Positions 8,726-16,836 of a DNA stretch of 64,000 bases are shown here, in pieces (positions within the stretch are counted from its first letter, which is position 1; each line of letters opens with the position of its first letter). This DNA is from Mesorhizobium sp. WSM3626 (GTDB lineage: Bacteria; Pseudomonadota; Alphaproteobacteria; Rhizobiales; Rhizobiaceae). A model generated the notes under the pieces. The model had not been told where the DNA came from. It searched no databases and worked only from the letters and a program-made list of their open reading frames with translations. A program made the position numbers and the translations under genes. The stretch is taken from positions 1 to 64,000 of the forward strand of contig NZ_AZUY01000016.1 of assembly GCF_000513935.1 (NCBI RefSeq), given 5' to 3'.

Positions 8726-9302
8726 ATTTCCAATCCGCAAGATCGCAGTGCTGAACGAAGAGATCTTTCACGAAGGCGGGCCAGTCGCAGAAGTGCCGCG
8801 CCGGCGTGCCGCCGCCATGGCCGTGGTCAGGAACCCGTTCGCGGGGCGCTATGTCGAGGACCTGCAAAGCGCCATGGACGATCTGAAGCCGCTCGGCCTG
8901 CTGCTCGCCGACCGGCTGATCGCCGCACTCGGCGGCGACATCAAACAGATTGACGGTTACGGCAAGGGCGCCATCGTCGGCACGGCTGGCGAACTGGAAC
9001 ATGGTGCGCTGTGGCACGTGCCGGGCGGCTACGCGATGCGCGATCGGCTGGGCGATGCCAAGGCGATCGTGCCCTCGGCCAAGAAGGTCGGCGCCTTCGG
9101 CTCAAAGCTCGACGTGCCGCTCGGCCATATCAACGCCGCCTATGTGCGGAGCCATTTCGACGCCATGGAAGTCGGCATCAGCGATGGCCCGCGTCCTGAC
9201 GAGATCCTGTTCTGCCTCGCCATGACCTGCGGCCCTCGCGTCCATAACCGCATGGGTGGCCTCGCGGCGGACGACATAAAAGCCTGGGACGGGCTGCGGT
9301 GA
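8718..9302 (+). CDS. DUF1185 ('amino acid synthesis') family protein
   Basis: 194 residues in the DUF1185 family, whose function is unknown to me; the 'amino acid synthesis' label is historical. Notable segments are GYGKGAIVGTAGELEHGALWH near residue 77, VPSAKKVGAFGSKLDVPLGH near residue 117 and DEILFCLAMTCGPRVHNRMG near the C-terminus. No signal peptide or membrane helix is visible. The start ATG overlaps the end of the UPF0280 gene by 8 nt, and its stop overlaps the MarR start, so it is fixed inside the operon. It could be a hydrolase or isomerase of the same pathway, but nothing in the sequence decides this. Confidence 0.8.
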   Translation: MPEFPIRKIAVLNEEIFHEGGPVAEVPRRRAAAMAVVRNPFAGRYVEDLQSAMDDLKPLGLLLADRLIAALGGDIKQIDGYGKGAIVGTAGELEHGALWHVPGGYAMRDRLGDAKAIVPSAKKVGAFGSKLDVPLGHINAAYVRSHFDAMEVGISDGPRPDEILFCLAMTCGPRVHNRMGGLAADDIKAWDGLR

Positions 9303-9760
9303 GCGGCGGGGACAACCTGCTCAAGCTGGTCGAGGCCGAAGACGCCGACGACCACGACTACTTGCTGCAGGAACAGGTCGGCTTCATCCTGCGCAAGGCG
9401 CACCAGCGCCATGTCTCGATCTTCGCCGCCCGTATCGCCGATCTGACGCCGCCGCAATTCGCGGCCCTGGCCAAGCTGCGCGATGTCGGCGAGACCTCGC
9501 AGAACCAGCTCGGCACGCTGATCGCCATGGATGCGGCGACGGTGAAGGGCGTCATCGACCGGCTGAAGGCGCGGGGCCTTGTCGAGCTTTCCAGGCATGA
9601 AGTCGACAAAAGGCGGCTGCTGGTCAACCTGACGGCCGAGGGCCGCGACGCGATCGAGCGCCTGATCCCGCTTGCAAGGGAGATCACGCAGGAAACGCTG
9701 GCGCCGCTCACGGCCAAGGAGGCCGCCACTTTCATGAAGCTGCTGGCGAAGCTGGCGTAG
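9299..9760 (+). CDS. MarR family transcriptional regulator
   Basis: 153 residues with a winged-helix MarR core: DLTPPQFAALAKLRDVGETS leads into the recognition helix around NQLGTLIAMDAATVKGVIDRL, and the wing follows in RHEVDKRRLLVNLTAEG. Start is GTG overlapping the DUF1185 stop by 4 nt. As the last gene of the heterocycle operon it probably represses the operon and responds to a pathway aromatic. The inverted repeat at 2595-2615 is a candidate site. Confidence 0.9.
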   Translation: MSGGDNLLKLVEAEDADDHDYLLQEQVGFILRKAHQRHVSIFAARIADLTPPQFAALAKLRDVGETSQNQLGTLIAMDAATVKGVIDRLKARGLVELSRHEVDKRRLLVNLTAEGRDAIERLIPLAREITQETLAPLTAKEAATFMKLLAKLA

Positions 9761-9769
9761 ATTGATTCC

Positions 9770-9792
9770 GCCGGGCGCCGTCAGCGCCCGGC
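9770..9792. terminator. Bidirectional terminator-like hairpin
   Basis: GCCGGGCGC and GCGCCCGGC form a perfect 9-bp GC-rich stem around a 5-nt loop, between the convergent MarR and sugar-binding-protein genes. No clear U-tract follows on either side, so termination efficiency is uncertain. Confidence 0.55.
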
Positions 9793-9806
9793 AGAAGAGC
9801 TTCGCC

Positions 9807-10775
9807 TCAGAGGCCGTTGTCCTTCAGCACCTGGGCGGCGTTTTCCTTGGTGATCTTCTCCGTCGGCAAGGTGATGGTCTTTTCCACCTTCTCGCCCTTG
9901 AGGAACTTGATCGCCTGGCGCAAGCCTTCGGCACCTGGGGTGACATAGGTGAACGTCGCCGTCAGCTCACCCTTGTTCACCATTTGCACGCCTTCGTTGG
10001 GCAGGCCATCGATGCCGATGAACTTGATGTCCTTCTCGCGGCCGACATCCTTGGCGGCGAGATAGGCGCCGTAGGCCATTGGGTCGTTATGGCCGTAGAC
10101 GAGATCGATCTTCTCGTTGGTCTTCAGCGCGTTGGCCATCAAATTGTAGGCCTGGTCCTGCTTCCAGTCGCCCGACTGCTGGTCGAGCAGATATTTGATG
10201 CCCGGCTCTTTGTCGGTGAATTCATGGAAGCCGTCATGACGGTCATGCGCCGGCTGGGTGCCCATGCCGCCCCAGATCTCGACCACATTGCCTGCCGCCT
10301 TGCCCTTGCCGCCGAGCAGTTCGACGGCATATTCACCGGCCGCACGGCCGATCAGCTTGTTGTCACCGCCGACGAACTGCGTGTAGTCCTTGGTGTCGAC
10401 ATTGCGGTCGAGCACGAAGACCGGGATCTTGGCGTCGATCGCCTGCTGCACGACGCCGGTCAGGCCAGCCGATTCCTTCGGCGATACCAGCAGCGCGTCG
10501 ACCTCCTGGCGGATCAGGTTCTCGACGTCGGCGACCTGCTTCTCGGTCTTGTCCTCGCCATCGGTGATGATCAGCTCGACCTCCGGATGCTTGGCGGCCT
10601 CGGCAATGATGTCCTTGTTGAACTGGGCGCGCCAGGGCTCGATGGTGGTCACCTGCGAGAAGCCGATCTTCCACTTCTTATCCTGGGCGAAGGCATGGCC
10701 GGTGGAGAGCAGTGCCGTGGTGGTCAGCAATGCCGCGCCGAGTGCGGCAAGCTTCAGCATGTCACGTCGTTTCAT
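9807..10775 (-). CDS. Sugar ABC transporter substrate-binding protein (ribose/RbsB type)
   Basis: 322 residues with an N-terminal export signal ending GHAFA before QDKKW. KRRDMLKL is Tat-like but may be Sec. The mature part is a periplasmic-binding-protein type 1 (Peripla_BP_4) domain: LLVSPKESAGL, PVFVLDRNVDT, VEIWGGMGTQPAHDRHDGF and VYGHNDPMAYGAYLAAKD are family landmarks around the sugar cleft. It overlaps the permease stop by 4 nt and is the last gene of the operon, behind AGGAAACAAG. A pentose, hexose or polyol ligand is likely; which one cannot be told. Confidence 0.9.
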   Translation of the reverse strand: MKRRDMLKLAALGAALLTTTALLSTGHAFAQDKKWKIGFSQVTTIEPWRAQFNKDIIAEAAKHPEVELIITDGEDKTEKQVADVENLIRQEVDALLVSPKESAGLTGVVQQAIDAKIPVFVLDRNVDTKDYTQFVGGDNKLIGRAAGEYAVELLGGKGKAAGNVVEIWGGMGTQPAHDRHDGFHEFTDKEPGIKYLLDQQSGDWKQDQAYNLMANALKTNEKIDLVYGHNDPMAYGAYLAAKDVGREKDIKFIGIDGLPNEGVQMVNKGELTATFTYVTPGAEGLRQAIKFLKGEKVEKTITLPTEKITKENAAQVLKDNGL

Positions 10776-12085
10776 TTCTTGTTTCCTCCGAGATTGAGAG
10801 ACGGTGTCTCTTGCGACGGCCGTTTTGCGGCGGCCGTTTCCTTGTGCGCCGCTCCAGGCAGGCGCAGATAGGTCAGCAGATCACCGGCATTGCGCTCCTG
10901 CACGAGCACGGTGCCGATGATGATCATCCCCTTCAGCACCAGCTGAAGGTTCGAATTGATGTTGTGGAGCTGCAATATGTTGGAGAGTAGCCCGAAGATC
11001 AGCACGCCGCAGAAGGTGCCTATCAGGCTGCCGCGCCCGCCCATCAGGCTGGTGCCGCCAATGACCACGGCGGCGATGGCGTCGAGCTCCAGCCCGGCGC
11101 CGGCGTCGGGCTTGCCTTGCCGGTACTGTGCCACGTAGAGCACGGCGGCAATGCCGGCGAGCAGACCTGATATGGCGTAGGTGGCGATCTTGACGCGCCC
11201 GGCGGCGATGCCGGAAAGCCGGGCCGCCTCCTCATTGCCGCCGATGGCATAGACATAGCGGCCGAACGGCGTGAAGCGCAGCACCGCGCCATAGATGACG
11301 ATGGCGCCGAGGAAGAACAGGCCGGGCATAGGGATGACGCCGAACACCAGCGAGCGCAGCAGCTCGAAGTCGGCGGTGGCGTTGGAACCGGTATAGACCG
11401 GCAGCACGGCATTGTTCTGGCCGGCGGTGAGCCGGGCGATGCCGAGCGCCGTCACCATCATCGCCAGCGTGACGATGAAGGGTTGCAGCCGTCCGCCGAC
11501 GATGATGAAACCGTTGATGGCGCCGAACAGCAGGCCGACGCAGGGCGCCACCAGCAGCACGCCGAGAACGCCGAATTTGGGTTCGATCTGCGGCAGCAGG
11601 TACCAGAGCGAAAGGCAGCACAGGACGACGCCGACGATTGCCGGCGTGACCAGGCCGCGAGCGGTGTCCAGCCTGACGTCACGGGCGGAGGCATCCGCGC
11701 CGGCGCGGGATTTCTCCAAATTGAGGAAGATGAAGCGCGTGACGACGATGCCGAGGCACAGCGCAACCAGCGCAACGGTCGGCACGCCCAGCACGACGCC
11801 GGGCGTCACGCCGGGAACCGTCAGCAGCATGGCGCACACCACCGAGCAGATGGCCATCAGCGAGCCGACGGAAAGATCGATGCCGCCGGTGATGATCACC
11901 GCCGTCATGCCGGTCGCGATCAGCCCGGTGGTCGACACCTGGCGCAGCACGTCGAGCAGATTGCCGTAGGAGAGGAAGATGTTGTTGCCCTTGGAACTCA
12001 CGGGCGAGCCGAGAACGCCAATCAGGAAGATGGCGATCAGGCCCCAATAGAGCTTGGTGCGGGACAGGAGTTTCAGTGCGGTCAT
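10772..12085 (-). CDS. Sugar ABC transporter permease (RbsC type)
   Basis: 437 residues, an inner-membrane permease of the BPD_transp_2 family, with about ten hydrophobic helices. The family signature appears in GIDLSVGSLMAICSVV near residue 70 and in the coupling region GGNEEAARLSGI followed by GGTSLMGGRGSLIGTF. It is longer than RbsC (about 320). The extra length includes an insertion of roughly 60 residues after residue 115, with a charged stretch (RAGADASARDVRLDT) before another helix. It overlaps the ATPase gene upstream by 4 nt. Confidence 0.9.
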   Translation of the reverse strand: MTALKLLSRTKLYWGLIAIFLIGVLGSPVSSKGNNIFLSYGNLLDVLRQVSTTGLIATGMTAVIITGGIDLSVGSLMAICSVVCAMLLTVPGVTPGVVLGVPTVALVALCLGIVVTRFIFLNLEKSRAGADASARDVRLDTARGLVTPAIVGVVLCCLSLWYLLPQIEPKFGVLGVLLVAPCVGLLFGAINGFIIVGGRLQPFIVTLAMMVTALGIARLTAGQNNAVLPVYTGSNATADFELLRSLVFGVIPMPGLFFLGAIVIYGAVLRFTPFGRYVYAIGGNEEAARLSGIAAGRVKIATYAISGLLAGIAAVLYVAQYRQGKPDAGAGLELDAIAAVVIGGTSLMGGRGSLIGTFCGVLIFGLLSNILQLHNINSNLQLVLKGMIIIGTVLVQERNAGDLLTYLRLPGAAHKETAAAKRPSQETPSLNLGGNKK

Positions 12086-13668
12086 GCGGCGGGTCTCGAT
12101 AGGGTCCGGCGCGGCGCCGCGAGGCGCATGATGGCCTCCTCGCTCGCCGCGTCACGGGAAAGGATGCCTGTCTGGCGGCCGTCGGCCATCACCAGGATGC
12201 GGTCGGAAAGATGCAGCAATTCCGGCAGCTCGGAGCTGATGACGGCGATGGCGAGGCCATCGCGCGCCAGCCGGAAGATGAGGTCGTAGATCTCGCGCTT
12301 GGCGCCGACATCGATGCCGCGCGTCGGCTCGTCGAGCAACAGCACCCTTGGCCTCGTCGCCAGCCATTTGCCGATGACGACCTTCTGCTGGTTGCCGCCC
12401 GACAGCGTGCCGGCGGGCTGGTCAATATCCCGGCAGCGAATGCCGAGCGCCTTGACCGCCTGCCGCGCCAGCCCCTGTTCGCCGGCCAGCGAACGGATGC
12501 CGAAGCGGGCCAGCGCGCCGACCAGCGGCAGCGCCACATTGTCCGAGATCGAGGCCTGCAGATGCAGGCCTTGCGTCTTGCGGTCCTCGGTGACCAGCGC
12601 GATGCCCAGCCGCCGCGCGTCGCGTGGTGAGCGGATATCCACCGGCTGGCCGTCGAGCCTGATCTCGCCGCCGGCACGGCCATCGCTCGCGCCGAAGATC
12701 GCTTCCATGATCTCGGTGCGGCCGGAGCCCAGCAGGCCGCCAATGCCCAGAATCTCTCCGGCGGCGAGATCGAAGCTGACGCCGCCGATCACCTGCCGCC
12801 AGCCCTGGCGGTCGGGTTTCGACAGCGACAGGTCGCTGACCGAAAGCACGGTCCTGCCGCCGGGATCCCGCTCGTCGTGGGAGGATGCGAGCAGGTCCCG
12901 TCCGACCATCGCCGAAATGATGGCATTCTCGTCGAGCTCGGCCATCGGCTGCGTCAGCACATGGCGTCCATCGCGGAAAACGGTGACGCGGCCGGCCAGA
13001 TGCATGACCTCGTCGATGCGGTGCGAGATGTAGACGATGGCGACGCCGCTATCGGCAAGCTGGCCGATGATGCGGAACAGCCGCTGGCATTCGGCCGGCG
13101 ACAGCGCCGAGGTCGGTTCGTCCATGATCAGCATGCGCGCCGACATCGACAGCGCCTTGGCGATCTCGACCAGTTGCTGTTCGCCGACACGCAAGGCACC
13201 GACGCGTGCGTCCGGATCGAGTTCGATGCCGAGCCGCTGCAGGAGGGCGCTTGCCGCGCGGCTGCTCGCCTTGCGGTCGACGACCAGTCCCGCGATCAGC
13301 TTCTCGCGGCCGAGAAAGATGTTGTCGGCGACGCTCAGCTCCGGCACCAGGTTGAGTTCCTGGTGGATGATGGCAATGCCCGCGTCCTCGGCATCGCGCA
13401 CGCCGGCGAAGCTGACCGGCCGGCCGTCGATACTGACCGTGCCTTCGTAGCCGGTATAGACGCCGGACAGGATCTTCATCAGCGTCGACTTGCCGGCGCC
13501 GTTCTCGCCCATCAAGGCATGGACTTCGCCGCGCCGCAATTCGAAGCCGACATCGACCAGGGCGGCGATGCCGCCAAAACTCTTGGAAATATGCTCGGCA
13601 CTCAGAACGATGTCCGAGCGATCCGACGCCGCACTGCGCGTCGAGGAAAGGGAATTGTTCTGTTCCAT
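12082..13668 (-). CDS. Sugar ABC transporter ATP-binding protein (RbsA type)
   Basis: 528 residues with two tandem ABC domains as usual for carbohydrate transporters. Domain 1 has an intact Walker A (GENGAGKST), signature (LRVGEQQLVEIAKAL) and Walker B (LIMDEPTSAL). Domain 2 has the expected degenerate Walker A (GLLGSGRTE), an LSGGNQQKVVIGKWL signature and LLLDEPTRGID. It powers the neighbouring permease. It is the first gene of the operon and faces the LacI gene; the start is ATG at 13668. Confidence 0.93.
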   Translation of the reverse strand: MEQNNSLSSTRSAASDRSDIVLSAEHISKSFGGIAALVDVGFELRRGEVHALMGENGAGKSTLMKILSGVYTGYEGTVSIDGRPVSFAGVRDAEDAGIAIIHQELNLVPELSVADNIFLGREKLIAGLVVDRKASSRAASALLQRLGIELDPDARVGALRVGEQQLVEIAKALSMSARMLIMDEPTSALSPAECQRLFRIIGQLADSGVAIVYISHRIDEVMHLAGRVTVFRDGRHVLTQPMAELDENAIISAMVGRDLLASSHDERDPGGRTVLSVSDLSLSKPDRQGWRQVIGGVSFDLAAGEILGIGGLLGSGRTEIMEAIFGASDGRAGGEIRLDGQPVDIRSPRDARRLGIALVTEDRKTQGLHLQASISDNVALPLVGALARFGIRSLAGEQGLARQAVKALGIRCRDIDQPAGTLSGGNQQKVVIGKWLATRPRVLLLDEPTRGIDVGAKREIYDLIFRLARDGLAIAVISSELPELLHLSDRILVMADGRQTGILSRDAASEEAIMRLAAPRRTLSRPAA

Positions 13669-13715
13669 GACAATAGCGGCCTCCCTTCCGTCCTCGTCAG
13701 CTACTCGAACGCTAA

Positions 13716-13729
13716 TCTAAACGTTTCGA
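13716..13729. promoter_or_regulatory. LacI-family operator 1
   Basis: TCTAAACGTTTCGA has a perfect AAACGTTT core with outer TC/GA symmetry and one mismatched pair. It lies 48 nt before the ATPase start in the divergent intergenic region. It shares the core AAACGTTTCGA with the second site at 13825. Confidence 0.65.
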
Positions 13730-13776
13730 TCATGTCAAGCCGATATGGCGGTGACGCAACTTTGATGCATTTCGAT

Positions 13777-13796
13777 TCTTGCCTAAAACGGCAAGA
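13777..13796. promoter_or_regulatory. Inverted repeat between the two LacI operators
   Basis: TCTTGCC and GGCAAGA form 7-bp arms around TAAAAC in the middle of the divergent region. It could be a leader stem-loop or a binding site for another regulator. Function unknown. Confidence 0.35.
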
Positions 13797-13824
13797 TTCC
13801 GTAGGTATTGGCGGCAAGGGGTGG

Positions 13825-13836
13825 CGAAACGTTTCG
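13825..13836. promoter_or_regulatory. LacI-family operator 2 overlapping the lacI ribosome-binding region
   Basis: CGAAACGTTTCG is a perfect 12-bp palindrome ending four bases before the regulator's ATG. Binding here would repress the regulator's own gene and, with operator 1, allow looping across about 100 bp. Confidence 0.65.
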
Positions 13837-13839
13837 AAA

Positions 13840-14907
13840 ATGACAGCGTCAGGGCGAAAAAAACAACGCAAATCCACCGCACCCACCATGCTTCACGTGG
13901 CTGAAGCGGCGCGTGTCTCGGTCGCCACCGTGTCGGCGCTGATCAACGGCACGGCGACTGTCAGCCCCGAGCTCAGCGCCCGCATCGAGCAGGCGATCCG
14001 CGATATCGGCTACAAGCGCAACGCCATCGCCCGCAGCCTGAAGATGGGCACGACGCGCACCATCGGCCTGACCGTTCCGCACATCACCAACCCCTTCTTC
14101 ACCGATGTCGTCTCGGTCATCCAGCAGGCCTTCGACCGCGCCGGCTACGCGGTCATGCTGTGCTGCACCGACGAGGATTTGAACACCCAGGACGACCAGA
14201 TCAGGCTGCTGCTCGACCGCATGGTCGACGGGCTGATCGTGGCGCGCGTCGGGGACGGCGCGATCCTCAAGCGGATCGTCGCCGACGCCAATGTGCCGGT
14301 CGTGCTGATGGATCGTCTGTGCGAGGGCGTCGACACCGACGCCGTGGTTCTCGACAACCAGCGCGCGGTATTCGACGCCATGAGCTATTTGATCAATCTC
14401 GGCCACCGCCGCATCGGTTACATTACCGGCACCTCGGACATTTCACCCATGCATGACCGCATGACCGGATATCGCGAGGCGCTCCAGGCCGCCGGCTTGC
14501 CGGTGGCCGAAGAGCTGGTTCGCTCCGGCAATTTCCACGAGATCGACGGCTACAACGCAACCATGCAGCTGCTGTCGCTGCATGACCGGCCAAGCGCGAT
14601 CTTCTCGGCCAACAACCCGATGGTGATCGGAACCATGAAGGCGATCCGCGACATCGGGCTGTCCTGTCCGGAGGATATTTCGGTAGCCTGCTTCGACGAT
14701 TTTCCATGGTCCGACGTGTTCCAGCCTCAACTGACCACGGTGGCGCAGCCTGTGCAGGCGATCGGCGAACAGGCGGCCAATCTGCTGCTCGACCGTCTCG
14801 CCGGCAACCGGGATGCGCCACCGCGCAAGCTTGTCCTCAAGGGCCGGCTGATGATACGCAACTCATGCCGGCCGCTGGGCGCGGCGGTGCACAGCGTGAG
14901 TGCCTAA
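13840..14907 (+). CDS. LacI family transcriptional regulator
   Basis: 355 residues. The N-terminal HTH reads MLHVAEAARVSVATVSALIN, with the hinge helix SPELSARIEQAIRDIGYKRN. A periplasmic-binding-like effector domain follows (GLTVPHITNPFFTDV, VPVVLMDRLCEGVDTD, DISVACFDDFPWSDV). The chosen ATG at 13840 gives a normal LacI length; the frame is open far upstream to 12877 only because it is a shadow of the ATPase gene. It is divergent to the sugar ABC operon and probably represses it in the absence of the sugar. Two shared palindromes lie between. Confidence 0.93.
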   Translation: MTASGRKKQRKSTAPTMLHVAEAARVSVATVSALINGTATVSPELSARIEQAIRDIGYKRNAIARSLKMGTTRTIGLTVPHITNPFFTDVVSVIQQAFDRAGYAVMLCCTDEDLNTQDDQIRLLLDRMVDGLIVARVGDGAILKRIVADANVPVVLMDRLCEGVDTDAVVLDNQRAVFDAMSYLINLGHRRIGYITGTSDISPMHDRMTGYREALQAAGLPVAEELVRSGNFHEIDGYNATMQLLSLHDRPSAIFSANNPMVIGTMKAIRDIGLSCPEDISVACFDDFPWSDVFQPQLTTVAQPVQAIGEQAANLLLDRLAGNRDAPPRKLVLKGRLMIRNSCRPLGAAVHSVSA

Positions 14908-14910
14908 ATG

Positions 14911-14934
14911 CCGAAAACGTGAAGCGGTTTTCGG
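14911..14934. repeat. Rhizobial palindromic (REP-like) repeat, copy 1
   Basis: CCGAAAAC and GTTTTCGG form an 8-bp stem with loop GTGAAGCG, directly after the lacI stop. The same core recurs at 34621-34669 and, in degraded form, at 53539-53563 and 25425-25461. It may act as a terminator for the convergent genes. Confidence 0.65.
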
Positions 14935-14959
14935 ATAACGTCGTGCTTCCTGAGATTGA

Positions 14960-15787
14960 TCAGGACGTGAAAACACCAGAACACAGTTCTTGCAGTTTCG
15001 AAAAGACGCCCTTGCCGCCCGTGATGACCTGTGTGCCGCTCTGCAGCACCGTCTTCGGATCCGCCCTCAGGATCGTGCCGCCGGCTTCCTCGATCAGCAG
15101 CATGCCGGCCACGCAGTCCCACGGGTTCATGTGTTCTTCCACATAGCCGAGCAGCCGCCCCGAGGCGACATAGGCAAGCATCAGCGCGCCGGACGCGTTG
15201 CGGAAGAAGACGCCGCCCTCGGCCAGGATTTTCTTGATCAGCACGGCGATGTTTTCGGCCTCCGCCCGGTTTGAGAAGCCGGTGCCCACCGAGCCCTCTT
15301 CCAGGCTGGCCGCCGCACTTGTCTTGACCGGCCTGCCGTTGACGAAGGCGCCGCCGCCCAGCCTTCCGTGGAAGGTCTCGCCGGTCGACGGTTCGTGGAT
15401 GACGCCGACGATCGTCTCTCCATCACGGGCGCAGGCGATCACCACGCACCAGGCCGGAATGCCGCGGACGAAATTGGCGGTGCCGTCGATGGGGTCGATC
15501 ACCCAGACATGGCCTGTCGAGCCGGCGACCGAGGCGTGCTCCTCGCCGACGATGCCGTCTTGCGGATAGTCGGCGGCGATTGCCGCGCGGATGAACAGCT
15601 CGACCTCGCGGTCCGCCTGCGAGACCAAATCCTGATGGCCCTTGCTTTCGATGGTCAGGCTGTCGAGATCGCGGAAATATTTCAGGCCGAGTTCGCCGGC
15701 ACGCCGCGCCAGATCAATGGCAAACTGCTCGCGTCTATCGAGATCATGGGGCAAGGCAAGGCTCGCTGTTGCGAAGGATACCCGCAT
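14960..15787 (-). CDS. Inositol monophosphatase family protein
   Basis: 275 residues with all Mg-site motifs of the family: GEEH near residue 90, the DPIDGTANF motif near residue 108, and NPWDCVAGMLLIEEAGG near residue 228. Members dephosphorylate inositol phosphate, histidinol phosphate or PAP-type substrates in the cytoplasm. Sequence alone does not separate these. It stands alone between lacI (convergent) and the LLM monooxygenase. Confidence 0.88.
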   Translation of the reverse strand: MRVSFATASLALPHDLDRREQFAIDLARRAGELGLKYFRDLDSLTIESKGHQDLVSQADREVELFIRAAIAADYPQDGIVGEEHASVAGSTGHVWVIDPIDGTANFVRGIPAWCVVIACARDGETIVGVIHEPSTGETFHGRLGGGAFVNGRPVKTSAAASLEEGSVGTGFSNRAEAENIAVLIKKILAEGGVFFRNASGALMLAYVASGRLLGYVEEHMNPWDCVAGMLLIEEAGGTILRADPKTVLQSGTQVITGGKGVFSKLQELCSGVFTS

Positions 15788-15834
15788 TTAGCAGAGCATC
15801 GACGTCGGCAAAAGCGGCTGGCGGCTTATTCGCT

Positions 15835-16836
15835 TCAGGCGGCCTGTGACAGAGATTTGTGAGCCTCGGCTAAAATCTCGAACGACCGCACACGGGCGGC
15901 ATGATCGAAGATCTGCGCGGTGACCATCAGCTCGTCGGCACCGGTACGGCGCACGAAGGCATCAATGCCCTGGCGGACCGTTTCCGGCGAGCCGACGACG
16001 GCGCAGGACAGCGCCTGGCCGAGCATGGTCTTGGCCATCGGGTCGAGATCGCGATCATAATTCTCGACGGGCGGCGGCAATCGTCCGGGCCTGCCGGTGC
16101 GCAGATTGACGAAGGCCTGCTGCAGCGAGGAGAACAGCAGCCGTGCCTGGGCGTCGGTGGGTGCTGCAAAGACGTTGAGGCCGAGCATGACATGCGGCTT
16201 GTCGAGTTGCTCGGACGGCTGGAAGCGCGAACGGTAGATGTCCAGCGCGTGGTCCAGTTCCGCCGGCGCGAAATGCGAGGCAAAGGCATAGGGCAGGCCG
16301 AGCATGGCGGCGAGCTGCGCGCCGTAGAGGCTCGACCCAAGAATCCAGATCGGCACCGTCTGGCCTTCGCCGGGCACGGCGCGCAGGCGCTGGCCCTCCT
16401 CGGCGGGCAGGAAATAGCCCATCAGCTCGACGACATCCTGCGGGAAATTGTCGACGCCGGCCTCGAGGTTGCGGCGTAGCGCCCGCGCCGTGTTCATGTC
16501 GGTGCCGGGCGCCCGGCCGAGGCCAAGATCGATCCGCGCGGGAAACAAGGCGGCCAGCGTGCCGAACTGCTCGGCGATCACCAGCGGCGCATGATTGGGC
16601 AGCATGATGCCGCCGGCGCCGACACGAATGGTCTTGGTGCCGCCGGCGACATGGGCGATGACGACAGCCGTTGCGGCACTGGCGATGCCTGGCATGTTGT
16701 GGTGCTCGGCCAGCCAGTAGCGCTTGTAGCCGAGCCGCTCGGCGTGGCGAGCGAGATCGAGCGAATTGGCAAGCGAGTGCGAGGCATCGCTGCCTTCGAC
16801 GATCGGCGACAGGTCGAGAACGGAAAGTTCGGTCAT
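15835..16836 (-). CDS. LLM class flavin-dependent monooxygenase
   Basis: 333 residues starting [15 protein letters not shown], a luciferase-like TIM-barrel enzyme of the group with [20 protein letters not shown] and [13 protein letters not shown]. Such proteins use FMNH2 and O2 and act on unknown small substrates. The ATG at 16836 overlaps the restored stop of the upstream arylamine N-acetyltransferase (ATATGA), so the two are probably translationally coupled. In the sequence as given there is no stop between the two genes, and they form one 610-codon frame; see the acetyltransferase entry for why I treat them as two genes. Confidence 0.85.
   Translation of the reverse strand: MTELSVLDLSPIVEGSDASHSLANSLDLARHAERLGYKRYWLAEHHNMPGIASAATAVVIAHVAGGTKTIRVGAGGIMLPNHAPLVIAEQFGTLAALFPARIDLGLGRAPGTDMNTARALRRNLEAGVDNFPQDVVELMGYFLPAEEGQRLRAVPGEGQTVPIWILGSSLYGAQLAAMLGLPYAFASHFAPAELDHALDIYRSRFQPSEQLDKPHVMLGLNVFAAPTDAQARLLFSSLQQAFVNLRTGRPGRLPPPVENYDRDLDPMAKTMLGQALSCAVVGSPETVRQGIDAFVRRTGADELMVTAQIFDHAARVRSFEILAEAHKSLSQAA

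Noticed and set aside
12877-14907. 676-codon frame ending as the LacI regulator
   Set aside because: The first 320 codons are antisense to the ABC ATPase and show no family features; the regulator starts at 13840.
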